Assembly: GCA_938002655.1 (NCBI GenBank)
Contig: CALLAC010000001.1
Coordinates: 124,001-188,000 of the forward strand
Reading direction: 5' to 3'
DNA: 64,000 nt
Source of the DNA: an uncultured Cytophagales bacterium
GTDB taxonomy: Bacteria > Bacteroidota > Bacteroidia > Cytophagales > Thermonemataceae
The position numbers and the translations under genes are program-made. Positions within the stretch are counted from its first letter, which is position 1, and every line of letters starts with the position of its first letter. This document shows, in pieces, positions 50,538-58,740 of this stretch. A model generated the notes under the pieces. The model worked only from the letters and a program-made list of their open reading frames with translations. It did not search any database and was not told the DNA's origin.

Positions 50538-51263
50538 ATGGCAAGAATAGATTTTCAGGATTTAGTACTTTTTGAAAACGAAGATTATATCCTGCTCAAT
50601 AAACCACCGCTAATGGCTACGCTTGATGAACGCAGCCAAGACCGCAAACATACCAGTATCATCGCCCTTTTACGCAAATATAATCCCGATTATCAGCTCT
50701 GCCATCGTTTGGATAAAGAGACATCTGGCATATTAGCTGTGGCTAAGCACTCCCAAGCCTATCGGCATCTTGCTATGGCTTTTGAACGTAGGAAAGTTAC
50801 TAAAGTTTATCATGCTGTTTCCGAAGGAATACATCATTTTCAGCAAACAGAAGCAACTTTTCCTATTCTCAAACTTTCTAAAAAAGGTATGGTAACTATT
50901 GATTTTCGAGAGGGGAAAAAAGCTCATACTACTTTTCAGACATTAAGGCATATCGGCAATTTTACACTTATAGAAGCACGCCCTCATACAGGGCGTATGC
51001 ATCAAATCCGTATTCATCTCAAAGCCCTGAAAGCTCCTATCGTAGCCGATGTAATGTATGGAGGTAGTTGGATATTTCTTTCAGAGCTGAAAAGAAAGTT
51101 CAAATTAGCCCAACACGAAGAGGAACGACCCATCATGCAAAGAGTTGCTCTACACGCTTTTGCTTTGCAGTTTGAAGGTTTGAAGGGCGAAGTGATTTAC
51201 CAGCAAGCCCCATATCCGAAAGACTTTGCGGTGCTACTGAAAATTTTAGAGAAAAATGCCTGA
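50538..51263 (+). CDS. RluA family pseudouridine synthase
   Basis: A 241-residue enzyme that isomerises uridine in rRNA or tRNA. The catalytic motif HRLDKETSGILAVAKH carries the active-site Asp. Later family motifs are EARPHTGRMHQIRIHL and AFALQFEG near the end. There is no S4 domain at the N-terminus, so it is like RluA rather than RluC/D. The exact target uridine cannot be told. It ends 7 bases from the convergent phosphatase gene. Confidence 0.93.
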   Translation: MARIDFQDLVLFENEDYILLNKPPLMATLDERSQDRKHTSIIALLRKYNPDYQLCHRLDKETSGILAVAKHSQAYRHLAMAFERRKVTKVYHAVSEGIHHFQQTEATFPILKLSKKGMVTIDFREGKKAHTTFQTLRHIGNFTLIEARPHTGRMHQIRIHLKALKAPIVADVMYGGSWIFLSELKRKFKLAQHEEERPIMQRVALHAFALQFEGLKGEVIYQQAPYPKDFAVLLKILEKNA

Positions 51264-51270
51264 TGCTTTT

Positions 51271-52509
51271 TCATACTTTTATACCCATAATCAGAATATC
51301 GTCCATTTGTTCATTATCGGGCTGAGCTTGCATCCATTCTTGCAGAAAAATTTCTAAAAGAACTTTTTGCTCGTACATAGGTTTTTGGTGTATAGAAGCA
51401 AGCAATTCTTTGAGTTTTTTAGAGCCAATTTTTCGGTTCAGTTTGCCTCCGAATTGGTCTTGAAAGCCGTCTGAAAACAGATAAAAAGTACTTTCTTCTT
51501 GCAAAGGAATAGTATGTAGCGTAAAACTTTCATCGGCATAAATCGAACCGCCAATATTTATTTTATCTGCTTTAATTTCTTTCATTTCGCCATTTTCAAA
51601 ATATAACAAATCTCTACGAGAACCAGCAAACTCTACTACCCGACTAAAAGGATAGTAAACCAATATGCCAATTTCCATACCATCGTGATTTTGTGTATCT
51701 TCTTGCCGTAAAGCATTCGCAACCCCATCTCTGATAAAGTTTAGAATTTTTTCGGGGCTGTGTTCTTCTTTGTAGTCAATAACAGAGCGGAGTAGGGTAT
51801 CGCCGAGCATGCTCATTAGAGCACCAGGTACGCCGTGTCCTGTGCAGTCGCCCACAGCTACGATAATTTTATCTCCCTTATCAAATACAGCATAAAAATC
51901 GCCGCCTACAATATCTTTCGGTTTGTAAAGAACAAAAGCCTCCTTGAATAGCTTTTCGATGCTCTGCTCGGTAGGTAATACGCTTTTTTGAATTTTTTTG
52001 GCATAATTAATGCTATCCAGCAGTTTTCGAGTGGTGTATTCTAATTTGGCAGTTCGTTCGGCTACTTTTTCTTCTAATTGTTCGTTTGCCTTTTTAAGTT
52101 GTTCTATAAGATTTTTACGTTCTTTGGCAAGGTTGTAGCTCTCTATGGCTTTATCAATGATATTTTTCATTTCACCATTTTCATAGGGTTTGGTAACGTA
52201 TTGGTGAATATGGCAATCGTTGATAGCTTGAATAATATCTTCAATATCAGCAAAGCCCGTGAGTACAATCCGAATTACATCGGGGTATTCGTTGATGATA
52301 GATTTTAGAAAATCTGTTCCTGACATTTCAGGCATTTTCTGGTCGGTAATGACAAGGCTTATGGGGTTTTCTCGTAAAATCTGATAAGCCTCCTGAATGT
52401 TGCTAGTTGTGAAAACCTTATAGTATCTTTTGAAGTTTATTCTAAAAATTCGAAGGTTAGACTCTTCATCATCAACGTACAAAATATTAGGAACATGATT
52501 CTCATTCAT
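51271..52509 (-). CDS. Response regulator with SpoIIE-type serine phosphatase output
   Basis: A 412-residue two-domain protein. The receiver (about 1-125) has ILYVDDEESN, phospho-acceptor Asp in LVITDQKMPEMSG, LTGFAD and TKPY. A coiled coil follows (about 130-170, KKANEQLEEKVAERTAKL). The PP2C/SpoIIE phosphatase domain (about 195-412) shows VGGDFYAVFDKGDK, AVGDCTGHGVPGALMSM and FYLFSDGFQDQFGG, with metal-binding Asp residues. Such proteins dephosphorylate anti-sigma antagonists, but no anti-sigma gene is adjacent. It diverges from a lone receiver gene. Confidence 0.94.
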   Translation of the reverse strand: MNENHVPNILYVDDEESNLRIFRINFKRYYKVFTTSNIQEAYQILRENPISLVITDQKMPEMSGTDFLKSIINEYPDVIRIVLTGFADIEDIIQAINDCHIHQYVTKPYENGEMKNIIDKAIESYNLAKERKNLIEQLKKANEQLEEKVAERTAKLEYTTRKLLDSINYAKKIQKSVLPTEQSIEKLFKEAFVLYKPKDIVGGDFYAVFDKGDKIIVAVGDCTGHGVPGALMSMLGDTLLRSVIDYKEEHSPEKILNFIRDGVANALRQEDTQNHDGMEIGILVYYPFSRVVEFAGSRRDLLYFENGEMKEIKADKINIGGSIYADESFTLHTIPLQEESTFYLFSDGFQDQFGGKLNRKIGSKKLKELLASIHQKPMYEQKVLLEIFLQEWMQAQPDNEQMDDILIMGIKV

Positions 52510-52628
52510 ATCTCTTGTATTTTTTATTGTTTCTTCAAAAATAAGTGTTTAAATGATATTTTTGGTAAAAGTTTTTATAAAAAATCAACTTTTTTAGATG
52601 AAAATTTACATAAACATACAAAAAAAAT

Positions 52629-52636
52629 TACTTTTG
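52629..52636 (+). promoter_or_regulatory. -7 box upstream of the lone receiver gene
   Basis: TACTTTTG matches TAnnTTTG and lies 90 bases before the ATG at 52727, in the AT-rich gap between two divergent signalling genes. No clear TTTG at the right distance. Confidence 0.35.
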
Positions 52637-52726
52637 TATAAAATTTTATTTGAAAGAGTTATTTAACCTTGAGCGTTACGGCAATTATTTCATTTCCAAT
52701 TTTTCTGAAAATAAATTTTATTAAAA

Positions 52727-53113
52727 ATGAAAATCTTAGTAGCAGATGATGATTTGGTTTTGCAAAATTTATTTTTATACCACTTAAAAAATATGGGTTT
52801 GGAAGATATTCTTACAGCTCAATCGGGTGAGGAAGCTATTCAAAAGGCGGCCGAGCATCAGCCTGCGGTGGCTTTTATGGATATCAACTTACTTACACAA
52901 ATGGACGGCATCGAGGCGGCTAAATTTATCAAAGAAAAATCGCCTAATACGCAAATTGTGTTTGTCTCTGCCAACGAAACCTCTTCGATAATGGAAAAAG
53001 CCGATACAGTTGAAAATTTAGGTTTCTTGAATAAGCCCTACAACCCCGAACTGATTGAGCGGTACATAAAAATGGTGAAAATACGTTTGAGGCAACTCAA
53101 TCGCAATCGGTAG
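52727..53113 (+). CDS. Single-domain response regulator
   Basis: A 128-residue CheY-like receiver with no output domain. Acidic pair in ILVADDDLVL, phospho-acceptor Asp in VAFMDINLL (about residue 52), Ser in FVSANE and Lys in LNKPYN. Lone receivers pass phosphate or bind partners. The divergent REC-SpoIIE gene suggests they may act in one signalling chain, which is inference. No kinase gene is near. Confidence 0.93.
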   Translation: MKILVADDDLVLQNLFLYHLKNMGLEDILTAQSGEEAIQKAAEHQPAVAFMDINLLTQMDGIEAAKFIKEKSPNTQIVFVSANETSSIMEKADTVENLGFLNKPYNPELIERYIKMVKIRLRQLNRNR

Positions 53114-53123
53114 AAAATTTTCC

Positions 53124-53807
53124 TTATTTCTTGTTTCCGTACAGATACATCCATAAGTTAGTTTGTGCAGTGAGGCTATTCATCAAGCCAAATGCTTCTT
53201 GGATAGAGCAAATGTGAGTAGTGATAAACTCTCTTTCACCTTGAGAGCCAGTTTTTTTATTGCGAAACTGCTCCATCTCTTTTTGGCTCATTTCTATTTC
53301 ACAAGCAAAGAGAAAGCCTCCCTCATCTAAAAGCCCAGGCGAGGTGTAGAAAGGTTTTTCGTTAAGCAAGCGAAGCTGAGATTTTTCAACTTTCAAACCT
53401 GTTTCTTCTTTAAGTTCTTTGAGAGCTACTTGCCAAATGTCGGTAGAGCTATCACACATTCCTGCGGGATGTTCGTAAGTGTATTCGCCATTGGCTATGC
53501 GATACTGACGCACCAGAAGCAAAAATTTTTCTTGTGTTTCTTTTTCAATAAGTACGGTTACAATACTTACAAAATGCCCACGCAAAAGTACAATAGGCAA
53601 GAGTTTTTCACCATTTTTATCTTGAGCATCTACGGAAAGAAGTGCAAAAATAATTTCACCGTTGGGCTTATAGATAAGTTGCAGAGGTTCAACTTTATTC
53701 ACTACAATACCATTGGCTTGCAAGGTTTTGAGCCATTGTTGGTATTTGAGTGATTCTTCAAGTTTTTGTTTTCTCATCAATGCAATATATTCTTTTCGGG
53801 TATGCAA
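53124..53807 (-). CDS. NUDIX hydrolase
   Basis: A 227-residue enzyme of the NUDIX superfamily, similar to the ADP-ribose/nucleotide-sugar pyrophosphatase group. The NUDIX box reads GMCDSSTDIWQVALKELKEE then TGL: the catalytic ELKEE is kept, but the first Glu is replaced by Thr and the Arg before it by Lys. N-terminal about 60 residues are a helical extension. It ends 10 bases from the receiver gene, convergent. Confidence 0.88.
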   Translation of the reverse strand: MHTRKEYIALMRKQKLEESLKYQQWLKTLQANGIVVNKVEPLQLIYKPNGEIIFALLSVDAQDKNGEKLLPIVLLRGHFVSIVTVLIEKETQEKFLLLVRQYRIANGEYTYEHPAGMCDSSTDIWQVALKELKEETGLKVEKSQLRLLNEKPFYTSPGLLDEGGFLFACEIEMSQKEMEQFRNKKTGSQGEREFITTHICSIQEAFGLMNSLTAQTNLWMYLYGNKK

Positions 53808-54241
53808 AAAGTTTAGGTAATAATTTTTTACAAGATTCGCTAAGCCCTATTTTCAGAAAGTGGTACGTCGTGTATTTTGTAATATTTCCGAAAAACAGCC
53901 TGAAAACTGCTTATTAGGTTCATATCTACCATACAGAATAGTTTTCTATGGATTGTCGCTTCTATTATTTATTTCTCTTTTTTGAAGGCAATTTACGGAT
54001 AAAATTTCATTTGGCAGTAAATTTTTCAAAGAATTTGCCTAATTTTTGAAAATCGAATAACTTCAAAGAAGAAAATAGGAAGTTAGTAAAATATAAGATA
54101 CAAAACTTGGAAAAGATTGTAGAATACTGATAATATTTTTTGGCAAAGTTTTTGATAATTTTTCTTTGTCTTTGCAACCAATTTTATTTTGTGGGGGTCT
54201 TATGTTTGAGAATATCAAAAACCAAACTTATGGAATTGATT
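53808..54241. other. AT-rich intergenic region without recognisable gene
   Basis: About 430 bases upstream of the small ORF and tRNA. No convincing long frame, hairpin or known RNA was found. Near its end, TTTG-N18-TTTCTTTG (about 54140-54170) is a near-match to the Bacteroidota promoter and would drive the small ORF downstream or an unknown small RNA. Confidence 0.4.
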
Positions 54242-54271
54242 ATGGAAAAAATACTAACTAAAAACCGAACT

Positions 54272-54358
54272 ATGAAAAAAACTTTACTATTAGATGCGGC
54301 CGAAGTAATCTTACTTTTGGGGATAGGAATTGCATTGGCAAGTTTTTTGCCTGCATAA
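54272..54358 (+). CDS. Possible 28-residue membrane peptide
   Basis: A short frame MKKTLLLDAAEVILLLGIGIA (continuing LASFLPA) that would be a single membrane helix with a basic N-terminus. The frame is open further upstream (ATG at 54242 and 54140), so a longer product is possible. It follows a near-consensus promoter. It may be a small membrane protein or chance; conservation has not been tested. Confidence 0.3.
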   Translation: MKKTLLLDAAEVILLLGIGIALASFLPA

Positions 54359-54577
54359 AGCTATTTTTTAGTAAATTAGTAAGTATAAGTAAAAACACAC
54401 CTTTTAAACACACCTTTTGCGTAAGAATTCTTGCAATGAACTTCGTTGCGGGAATTTTTTTGTGCAAAACTTGCCCAAATAATATGAAATTAGTTTCGAA
54501 AAGTTAGGGAGATAAAGTAGGAGCAAAGGTTTTTCTTTTTCTGCTTCTAATTTTTTTATGCGTTGATATTTTTTGAG

Positions 54578-54664
<87 letters not shown>

Positions 54665-54737
54665 GATAAAACTGAACCAATTCGTCAGAAGAATGCTTGC
54701 AAAAGTAGCAATTCAATTTCTTTCTTGCAATAAATTT

Positions 54738-55163
54738 TTATTTTTCTTTCTTAAAGCGTTCCCATTTGATAAGCATAAATTTATCACCAATCTCTGTGAT
54801 TATCATTCCTGCTCCTTTCAAATTTGTAGCATTTTGCATAAATTCTGTTAGTTCCTGATGGTTGAAAATTCGATAAGTAGGGTGATATTCGTAATTTTCG
54901 GGAGCTTTAATTCTATATTTGCGTACCCAGTTCATCACCGAAACGTGGCTTACACCTAAAATTCGTTCAATTTCACGATAACTTATGCCCTCTAAATGAA
55001 GTTGCAAAGCCTTTACTACATAATAGCTATCAATTTGTTTACCTTGTTTCTGAACTGTAAAGAAATAGTTGCAATCTTTACAGCGAAATCGTTGCCTTTG
55101 GGCTACAATACCACTTTTTATCACATTGAGCGAGTTGCAACGAGGGCAATGTTTTTTGGGCAT
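54738..55163 (-). CDS. IS1 InsA-like zinc-ribbon/HTH protein lacking a DDE domain
   Basis: A 141-residue protein. Residues 1-35 form an IS1-type zinc ribbon (CPRCNS ... [10 protein letters not shown], two CxxC pairs). Residues about 45-85 form an HTH ([20 protein letters not shown]), as in InsA/transposase N-termini. The last about 55 residues ([20 protein letters not shown] then [13 protein letters not shown]) are not a DDE catalytic domain. No terminal inverted repeats or target-site duplications were found around it. It may be a domesticated DNA-binding regulator. It lies next to tRNA-Ser. Confidence 0.8.
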   Translation of the reverse strand: MPKKHCPRCNSLNVIKSGIVAQRQRFRCKDCNYFFTVQKQGKQIDSYYVVKALQLHLEGISYREIERILGVSHVSVMNWVRKYRIKAPENYEYHPTYRIFNHQELTEFMQNATNLKGAGMIITEIGDKFMLIKWERFKKEK

Positions 55164-55291
55164 CTTGCAAGAAAATAATTTGGATTTCCAAAGAAATTAA
55201 GTAGTTATTTACATTCAAAAATTTGGAGTTGAAGCCTTTACTTATCTTTTATTTTTAGTGTTAGACATCAGTTGTCTGAAATTCTGTTTTC

Positions 55292-56419
55292 CTAGTGGCA
55301 AGCATTTTTAACCTTCAAAACTTCTTGAATAGCTAGTGCGTATTTTTCAAAAACGATTTTTTCATCAAAATGAGTTTCAACGAGTTTTCGGCTATTTTGG
55401 CCCATTTTTTTGCGTTCGTCTTCAGAAAGTAAGAGCATTTTTTGCATTGCTTCTGCCAAACTTTGGGAACTACGAACTTGGCATAAAAAGCCATTTTTTC
55501 CTTCAACAACTACTGCTCGGCACCCTGCTACATTGGTAGCAATGAGGGGTTTGGCCATTGCGGCGGCTTCTAAAAGCGAGCGAGGAGTGCCTTCGCGATA
55601 CGAAGGTAATACCACTGCATCGGCTTCTGCAAGGTAAGGACGAATATCGTCTTTTTTGCCAAAATACTCGATATCTTTTTTCCAAATTTCTATTTCTTGC
55701 AGACTAACGTTCAAAGGGTTTTTAGGATTATTTTCAAAATCGCCAAGTAAGCGAAAAATTACATTCGGATACTGCTTTTTTACGATTTTACAAGCCTCTA
55801 CAAACTCTCTTATGCCTTTATCATAGATAAGGCGAGCTATCATCAAAAATACAAAATTTTTTTTTGCAATGCTTGGCACAGGGGTAAATTTTTCTAAATC
55901 TACCCCCGAACCAGGCAGAAGGTCTGCAATTTCAGGCTTGATAAGTTTTTTTTGAATAAAAAGCTCTTTATCTTCGTTGTTTTGAAAAAAAACTTTACTT
56001 GCATACCGAAAAGCAAGGCGATACAAAAAATGAGCTATTCGAGAGACAAGGTTTTTATGCAAAAAAGTAGTACCAAGGCCCGAAACGTTGTTGATACAAG
56101 GAATTTTGAGCCGCTGGCAAGCGAGTGTGCCGTAGATATTTGGTTTTATCGTAAAATGTAAAACCACATCGGGCTGAACTTGGCGGTAGATTCGGAGCAA
56201 TTGCCTGTAAAATTCTAAATCTTTCAGCGGATTGCTACCTTTGTTTTCTAGAAAGATTTCTTTGTATTCAACATCCCAAGTTTGTATTTTTTCGGTGTAG
56301 GCATCTTTGGGTGCTAAAATATAAATTTTGTAGCCTTGGGATAGTAAAAAATTTACTAAACCTGCCCGAAAGTTGTAGATATTCCAAGATGTGTTGGCAA
56401 CTAAAATAATTTTCAGCAT
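55292..56419 (-). CDS. Glycosyltransferase family 4 (GT-B fold)
   Basis: A 375-residue enzyme, read from MLKIILVANTSWNIYNFRAG; the longer frame adds 20 unlike residues. N-terminal Rossmann domain with FRAGLVNFLLSQGYKIYILAP; C-terminal donor-binding domain with VFLMIARLIYDKGIREFVEA and the GT4 motif REGTPRSLLEAAAMAKPLIATN. It resembles PglA/WbpH-type enzymes that add a sugar during O-antigen, capsule or glycoprotein building. No other glycan gene adjoins it, so the product is open. Confidence 0.9.
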   Translation of the reverse strand: MLKIILVANTSWNIYNFRAGLVNFLLSQGYKIYILAPKDAYTEKIQTWDVEYKEIFLENKGSNPLKDLEFYRQLLRIYRQVQPDVVLHFTIKPNIYGTLACQRLKIPCINNVSGLGTTFLHKNLVSRIAHFLYRLAFRYASKVFFQNNEDKELFIQKKLIKPEIADLLPGSGVDLEKFTPVPSIAKKNFVFLMIARLIYDKGIREFVEACKIVKKQYPNVIFRLLGDFENNPKNPLNVSLQEIEIWKKDIEYFGKKDDIRPYLAEADAVVLPSYREGTPRSLLEAAAMAKPLIATNVAGCRAVVVEGKNGFLCQVRSSQSLAEAMQKMLLLSEDERKKMGQNSRKLVETHFDEKIVFEKYALAIQEVLKVKNACH

Positions 56420-56509
56420 AAAATTTTGAAAAGTACAAAAAAATAAATTGATAAATGCAAAAAAAATAAATTTTCGCAAAAAATGTAAATTTTTTTTATC
56501 TTTTTTGCC

Positions 56510-56523
56510 GATAGTATGCTATC
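56510..56523. promoter_or_regulatory. Small palindrome in the phasin-like promoter
   Basis: GATAG-TATG-CTATC (56510-56523) lies just before the -7 box TAACTTTG (56531-56538) and after a TTTG at 56504-56507. It could be an operator. The TTTG-to-box spacing (23) is longer than usual. Confidence 0.4.
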
Positions 56524-56578
56524 AGCGTATTAACTTTGTGCAAAGAAAATAAAAGTTCCACCCAAAACCCATACATTT

Positions 56579-56905
56579 ATGCAAGATTTATTTAAAAAAT
56601 TCATTTACACAGGTATTGGTTTTATTTCTATCACTGCCGAAACCTTGAAAAACACTGTTGAAAAACTCGTAGAAGAAAGTAAACTTTCCAGCGACGAAGG
56701 TAAAAAAATTCTTGACGAATTTACCAAAAATACCGAAGCCAAAAAGAAAGAATTTGAAGAGCAACTTTCTAAAATTATTGAAAAAGTAACAGCTCGTTTC
56801 AAATTTGTAACGGAAAGCGATTTGCAAGAGGTAATAAAAAGAATAGAAGTTTTAGAAGGCAAAGAGCCTACCGAAAAAACCACTAAGAAAACTGTGAAAG
56901 CTTAA
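56579..56905 (+). CDS. Phasin-like coiled-coil protein
   Basis: A 108-residue highly charged helical protein. The opening MQDLFKKFIYTGIGFISITAE, then EKLVEESKLSSDEGKKILDEF and a Lys-rich tail (KTTKKTVKA) are like the phasin/polyhydroxyalkanoate granule-associated family, including the PhaF/PhaI-like Bacteroidota members. No PHA synthase gene is nearby, so granule binding is not shown. A terminator follows. Confidence 0.65.
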   Translation: MQDLFKKFIYTGIGFISITAETLKNTVEKLVEESKLSSDEGKKILDEFTKNTEAKKKEFEEQLSKIIEKVTARFKFVTESDLQEVIKRIEVLEGKEPTEKTTKKTVKA

Positions 56906-56911
56906 AAAAAC

Positions 56912-56944
56912 AAACACCAACTATTTTTAAGGTTGGTGTTTTTA
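56912..56944 (+). terminator. Intrinsic terminator of the phasin-like gene
   Basis: Arms AACACCAAC (56913-56921) and GTTGGTGTT (56932-56940) with a 10-base loop, preceded by a run of A and followed by TTTATTG. Confidence 0.85.
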
Positions 56945-56992
56945 TTGAGTGATGCTACCTAAAAACAGGGTGGCATTTTTTTTGCTAAAAAT

Positions 56993-57024
56993 TTTGAGTA
57001 AATGTATTATAAAAACTAAATTTG
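56993..57024 (+). promoter_or_regulatory. Promoter of the tetR gene at 57057
   Basis: TTTG (56993-56996), 20 bases, TAAATTTG (57017-57024), 32 bases before the ATG at 57057. Confidence 0.6.
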
Positions 57025-57056
57025 CATGTGTATAAAATATGTTTATGTTTTGATAT

Positions 57057-57689
57057 ATGAAAAAAAGAGAACAAAACAAGTTGGCTCGTAAAGCTCGTAT
57101 TATTGAAGTAGCCGAAAAACTCTTTTTCGAAAAAGGCTTACAAAATGTAACAATGGATGAAATAGCAGGGCGTTTGCGTTATAGCAAAGCTACCTTGTAC
57201 AGCTATTTTTCGAGTAAAGATGAACTATTTTTTGAGATTTGTCAGCGAGGAAATGCCATTTTGCAGAACCAACTGCAAGAAGCAATAGCCCAACAAACGC
57301 TCGGCGTAGATAAAGTGAGAGCCATTGGGCGAAGTTTTTTTGAATTTGCTCTTAATTATCCACATTATTACAAGTTTATCTCTTACTTTGTTTCAGGAAG
57401 CGATTTTGCCATAGATGAAGCCCTAGAAGCCAGAATGTTACACCTAGATAAGATTCTAGTAGATGCTATTCAAAAAGGCATTGAAGATGGTAGTATTCGG
57501 CAGGTCAATCCACAATTAGTTTCTAAATGTTTGTGGGCAATGGCTACGGGTGTTTTAGATATGATTTTTCAGAAAGGCGATATGATAGAAAAATACCTGA
57601 ATATTGAAAAAATGAACCTTTTTGAAACTTTCTTCCAACTATTGGAGCAAAGCCTTGCTCGAAACCTTGCCGCCAACCGAGAAATTTAG
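57057..57689 (+). CDS. TetR/AcrR family transcriptional regulator
   Basis: A 210-residue repressor with the HTH at residues about 27-48 (TMDEIAGRLRYSKATLYSYF), then a helical ligand domain (FEFALNYPHYYKFISYFV ... GSIRQVNPQLVSKCLWAM). It has its own promoter and is tail-to-tail with the SRPBCC gene (4-base overlap of the stops), so its target is not obvious. The ligand is unknown. Confidence 0.92.
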   Translation: MKKREQNKLARKARIIEVAEKLFFEKGLQNVTMDEIAGRLRYSKATLYSYFSSKDELFFEICQRGNAILQNQLQEAIAQQTLGVDKVRAIGRSFFEFALNYPHYYKFISYFVSGSDFAIDEALEARMLHLDKILVDAIQKGIEDGSIRQVNPQLVSKCLWAMATGVLDMIFQKGDMIEKYLNIEKMNLFETFFQLLEQSLARNLAANREI

Positions 57690-58138
57690 TGAGTATCTCC
57701 CTCTCCAAAAACCTCTCGGTAAATAGGTCTGCGATAAGCAAACTGAAAATATAAAATAGGATAAAGCAGTACATCTAGCAGTTTGAAAGGGGTTTGGAAC
57801 TCAATTTCATCAATAATTTGCGTTTGTTGGGCATTTTTTTGAACAATACGATGTTTGTGTTTCCATTTTTTTAAGAAGAAAGGTAATTTTATCCCTTCAT
57901 CAATGAAATAAATCTCATCTTTACTTTCCTTTTTTTCGGTAATAACACTCTCCCAATGTTGTTTGAATAGTAAAAAATTGAGTTCTACTGCTACGTGGTC
58001 ATAGGTGTCAGAGCCGTCAAAGTGCAAAATTTTTACACGAGGAAAAGGTGGCGAAAGTTTAATGAATAACTCTTTGGTAAACAGTTGAAATACTTTTCTG
58101 AAAGGAGTGGCCACAGAAGTTTGTATTGTTAATTGCAT
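57686..58138 (-). CDS. SRPBCC family (START-like) ligand-binding protein
   Basis: A 150-residue soluble protein with the helix-grip pattern: MQLTIQTSVATPFRKVFQLF at the start, central beta strands (YDHVAVELNFLLFKQHWESV), and a C-terminal helix (LLDVLLYPILYFQFAYRRPI). Proteins of this fold bind hydrophobic ligands or act as cyclases. It converges on the TetR gene and is divergent from acpP; a lipid-related role would fit acpP but is only a guess. Confidence 0.78.
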   Translation of the reverse strand: MQLTIQTSVATPFRKVFQLFTKELFIKLSPPFPRVKILHFDGSDTYDHVAVELNFLLFKQHWESVITEKKESKDEIYFIDEGIKLPFFLKKWKHKHRIVQKNAQQTQIIDEIEFQTPFKLLDVLLYPILYFQFAYRRPIYREVFGEGDTH

Positions 58139-58275
58139 AAATAAAAAGAATTTTGGTTTGCTTGATATACCTACCCAAACTAAATTTTATTTGCAAAACC
58201 TACTACAGCTAAATAAAGTTTACAAATTTTTTACAAAAATATTCAAAAAATATTTTTTGGGAATGATTATTGCTC

Positions 58276-58307
58276 TTTCTTGAAAAAAGAAATTATTTTT
58301 CAAGAAA
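58276..58307. promoter_or_regulatory. 12-bp inverted repeat abutting the acpP promoter
   Basis: Perfect arms TTTCTTGAAAAA (58276-58287) and TTTTTCAAGAAA (58296-58307) with an 8-base spacer, ending one base before the -33 TTTG. A second AT-rich repeat (AAAAATATT 58235-58243 / AATATTTTT 58249-58257) lies further up. Placement suits an upstream regulator site. Confidence 0.55.
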
Positions 58308-58308
58308 C

Positions 58309-58339
58309 TTTGTCAAGCAAAAAAGTTTCCTTACCTTTG
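58309..58339 (+). promoter_or_regulatory. Consensus promoter of acpP
   Basis: TTTG (58309-58312), exactly 19 bases, TACCTTTG (58332-58339): an exact match to the TTTG-N19-TAnnTTTG model, 35 bases before the acpP start. This fits a strongly expressed housekeeping gene. Confidence 0.8.
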
Positions 58340-58374
58340 TTCAGTATTCGTAACTACTAACCCTATTTCGCCTT

Positions 58375-58641
58375 ATGAAAAATGTCAAACAAACGGTTCT
58401 GGATATTCTGAAAGAAAAATTAGATTTACCTGAGTCGGTACTGACGATGGAAGCTAATTTCATCAAAGATTTGGGCGTAGATTCGCTAGATTATATTGAG
58501 GTAGTAATGGCATTTGAGCAGGCTTTTGGTATCAGTATCCCCGATACAGATACAGAAAGAATGCGAACCGTAGGTGCCGCTATCGATTATATTGAAGAAC
58601 GTTTAGCATCTGCCCAAAGCGAGGAAGAGAAAGTCGCCTAA
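58375..58641 (+). CDS. acpP: Acyl carrier protein
   Basis: An 88-residue acidic carrier protein. The phosphopantetheine is attached to Ser37 in GVDSLDYIEVVMAFEQ. Helix I (VKQTVLDILKEKL) and the C-terminal acidic region (SEEEKVA) are normal. It serves fatty-acid synthesis, but no other fab gene is adjacent. It has a full-consensus promoter and an inverted repeat just upstream, and the TonB receptor gene follows after 99 bases. Slightly longer than E. coli AcpP (77 residues in the mature form). Confidence 0.95.
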   Translation: MKNVKQTVLDILKEKLDLPESVLTMEANFIKDLGVDSLDYIEVVMAFEQAFGISIPDTDTERMRTVGAAIDYIEERLASAQSEEEKVA

Positions 58642-58740
58642 ATTCTGTTTTGCTACTTTAAAACTTTTTGAAAGAAATTATCTTTCTTTCAGAAAGTTTT
58701 TTATTTTTGTCTGAGCCTACAAAAATACCTGAATAGTACC

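Noticed and set aside
58640-58740. Cobalamin or other riboswitch upstream of the TonB receptor
   Set aside because: The 99-base gap is too short and shows no B12-box or other aptamer motif.
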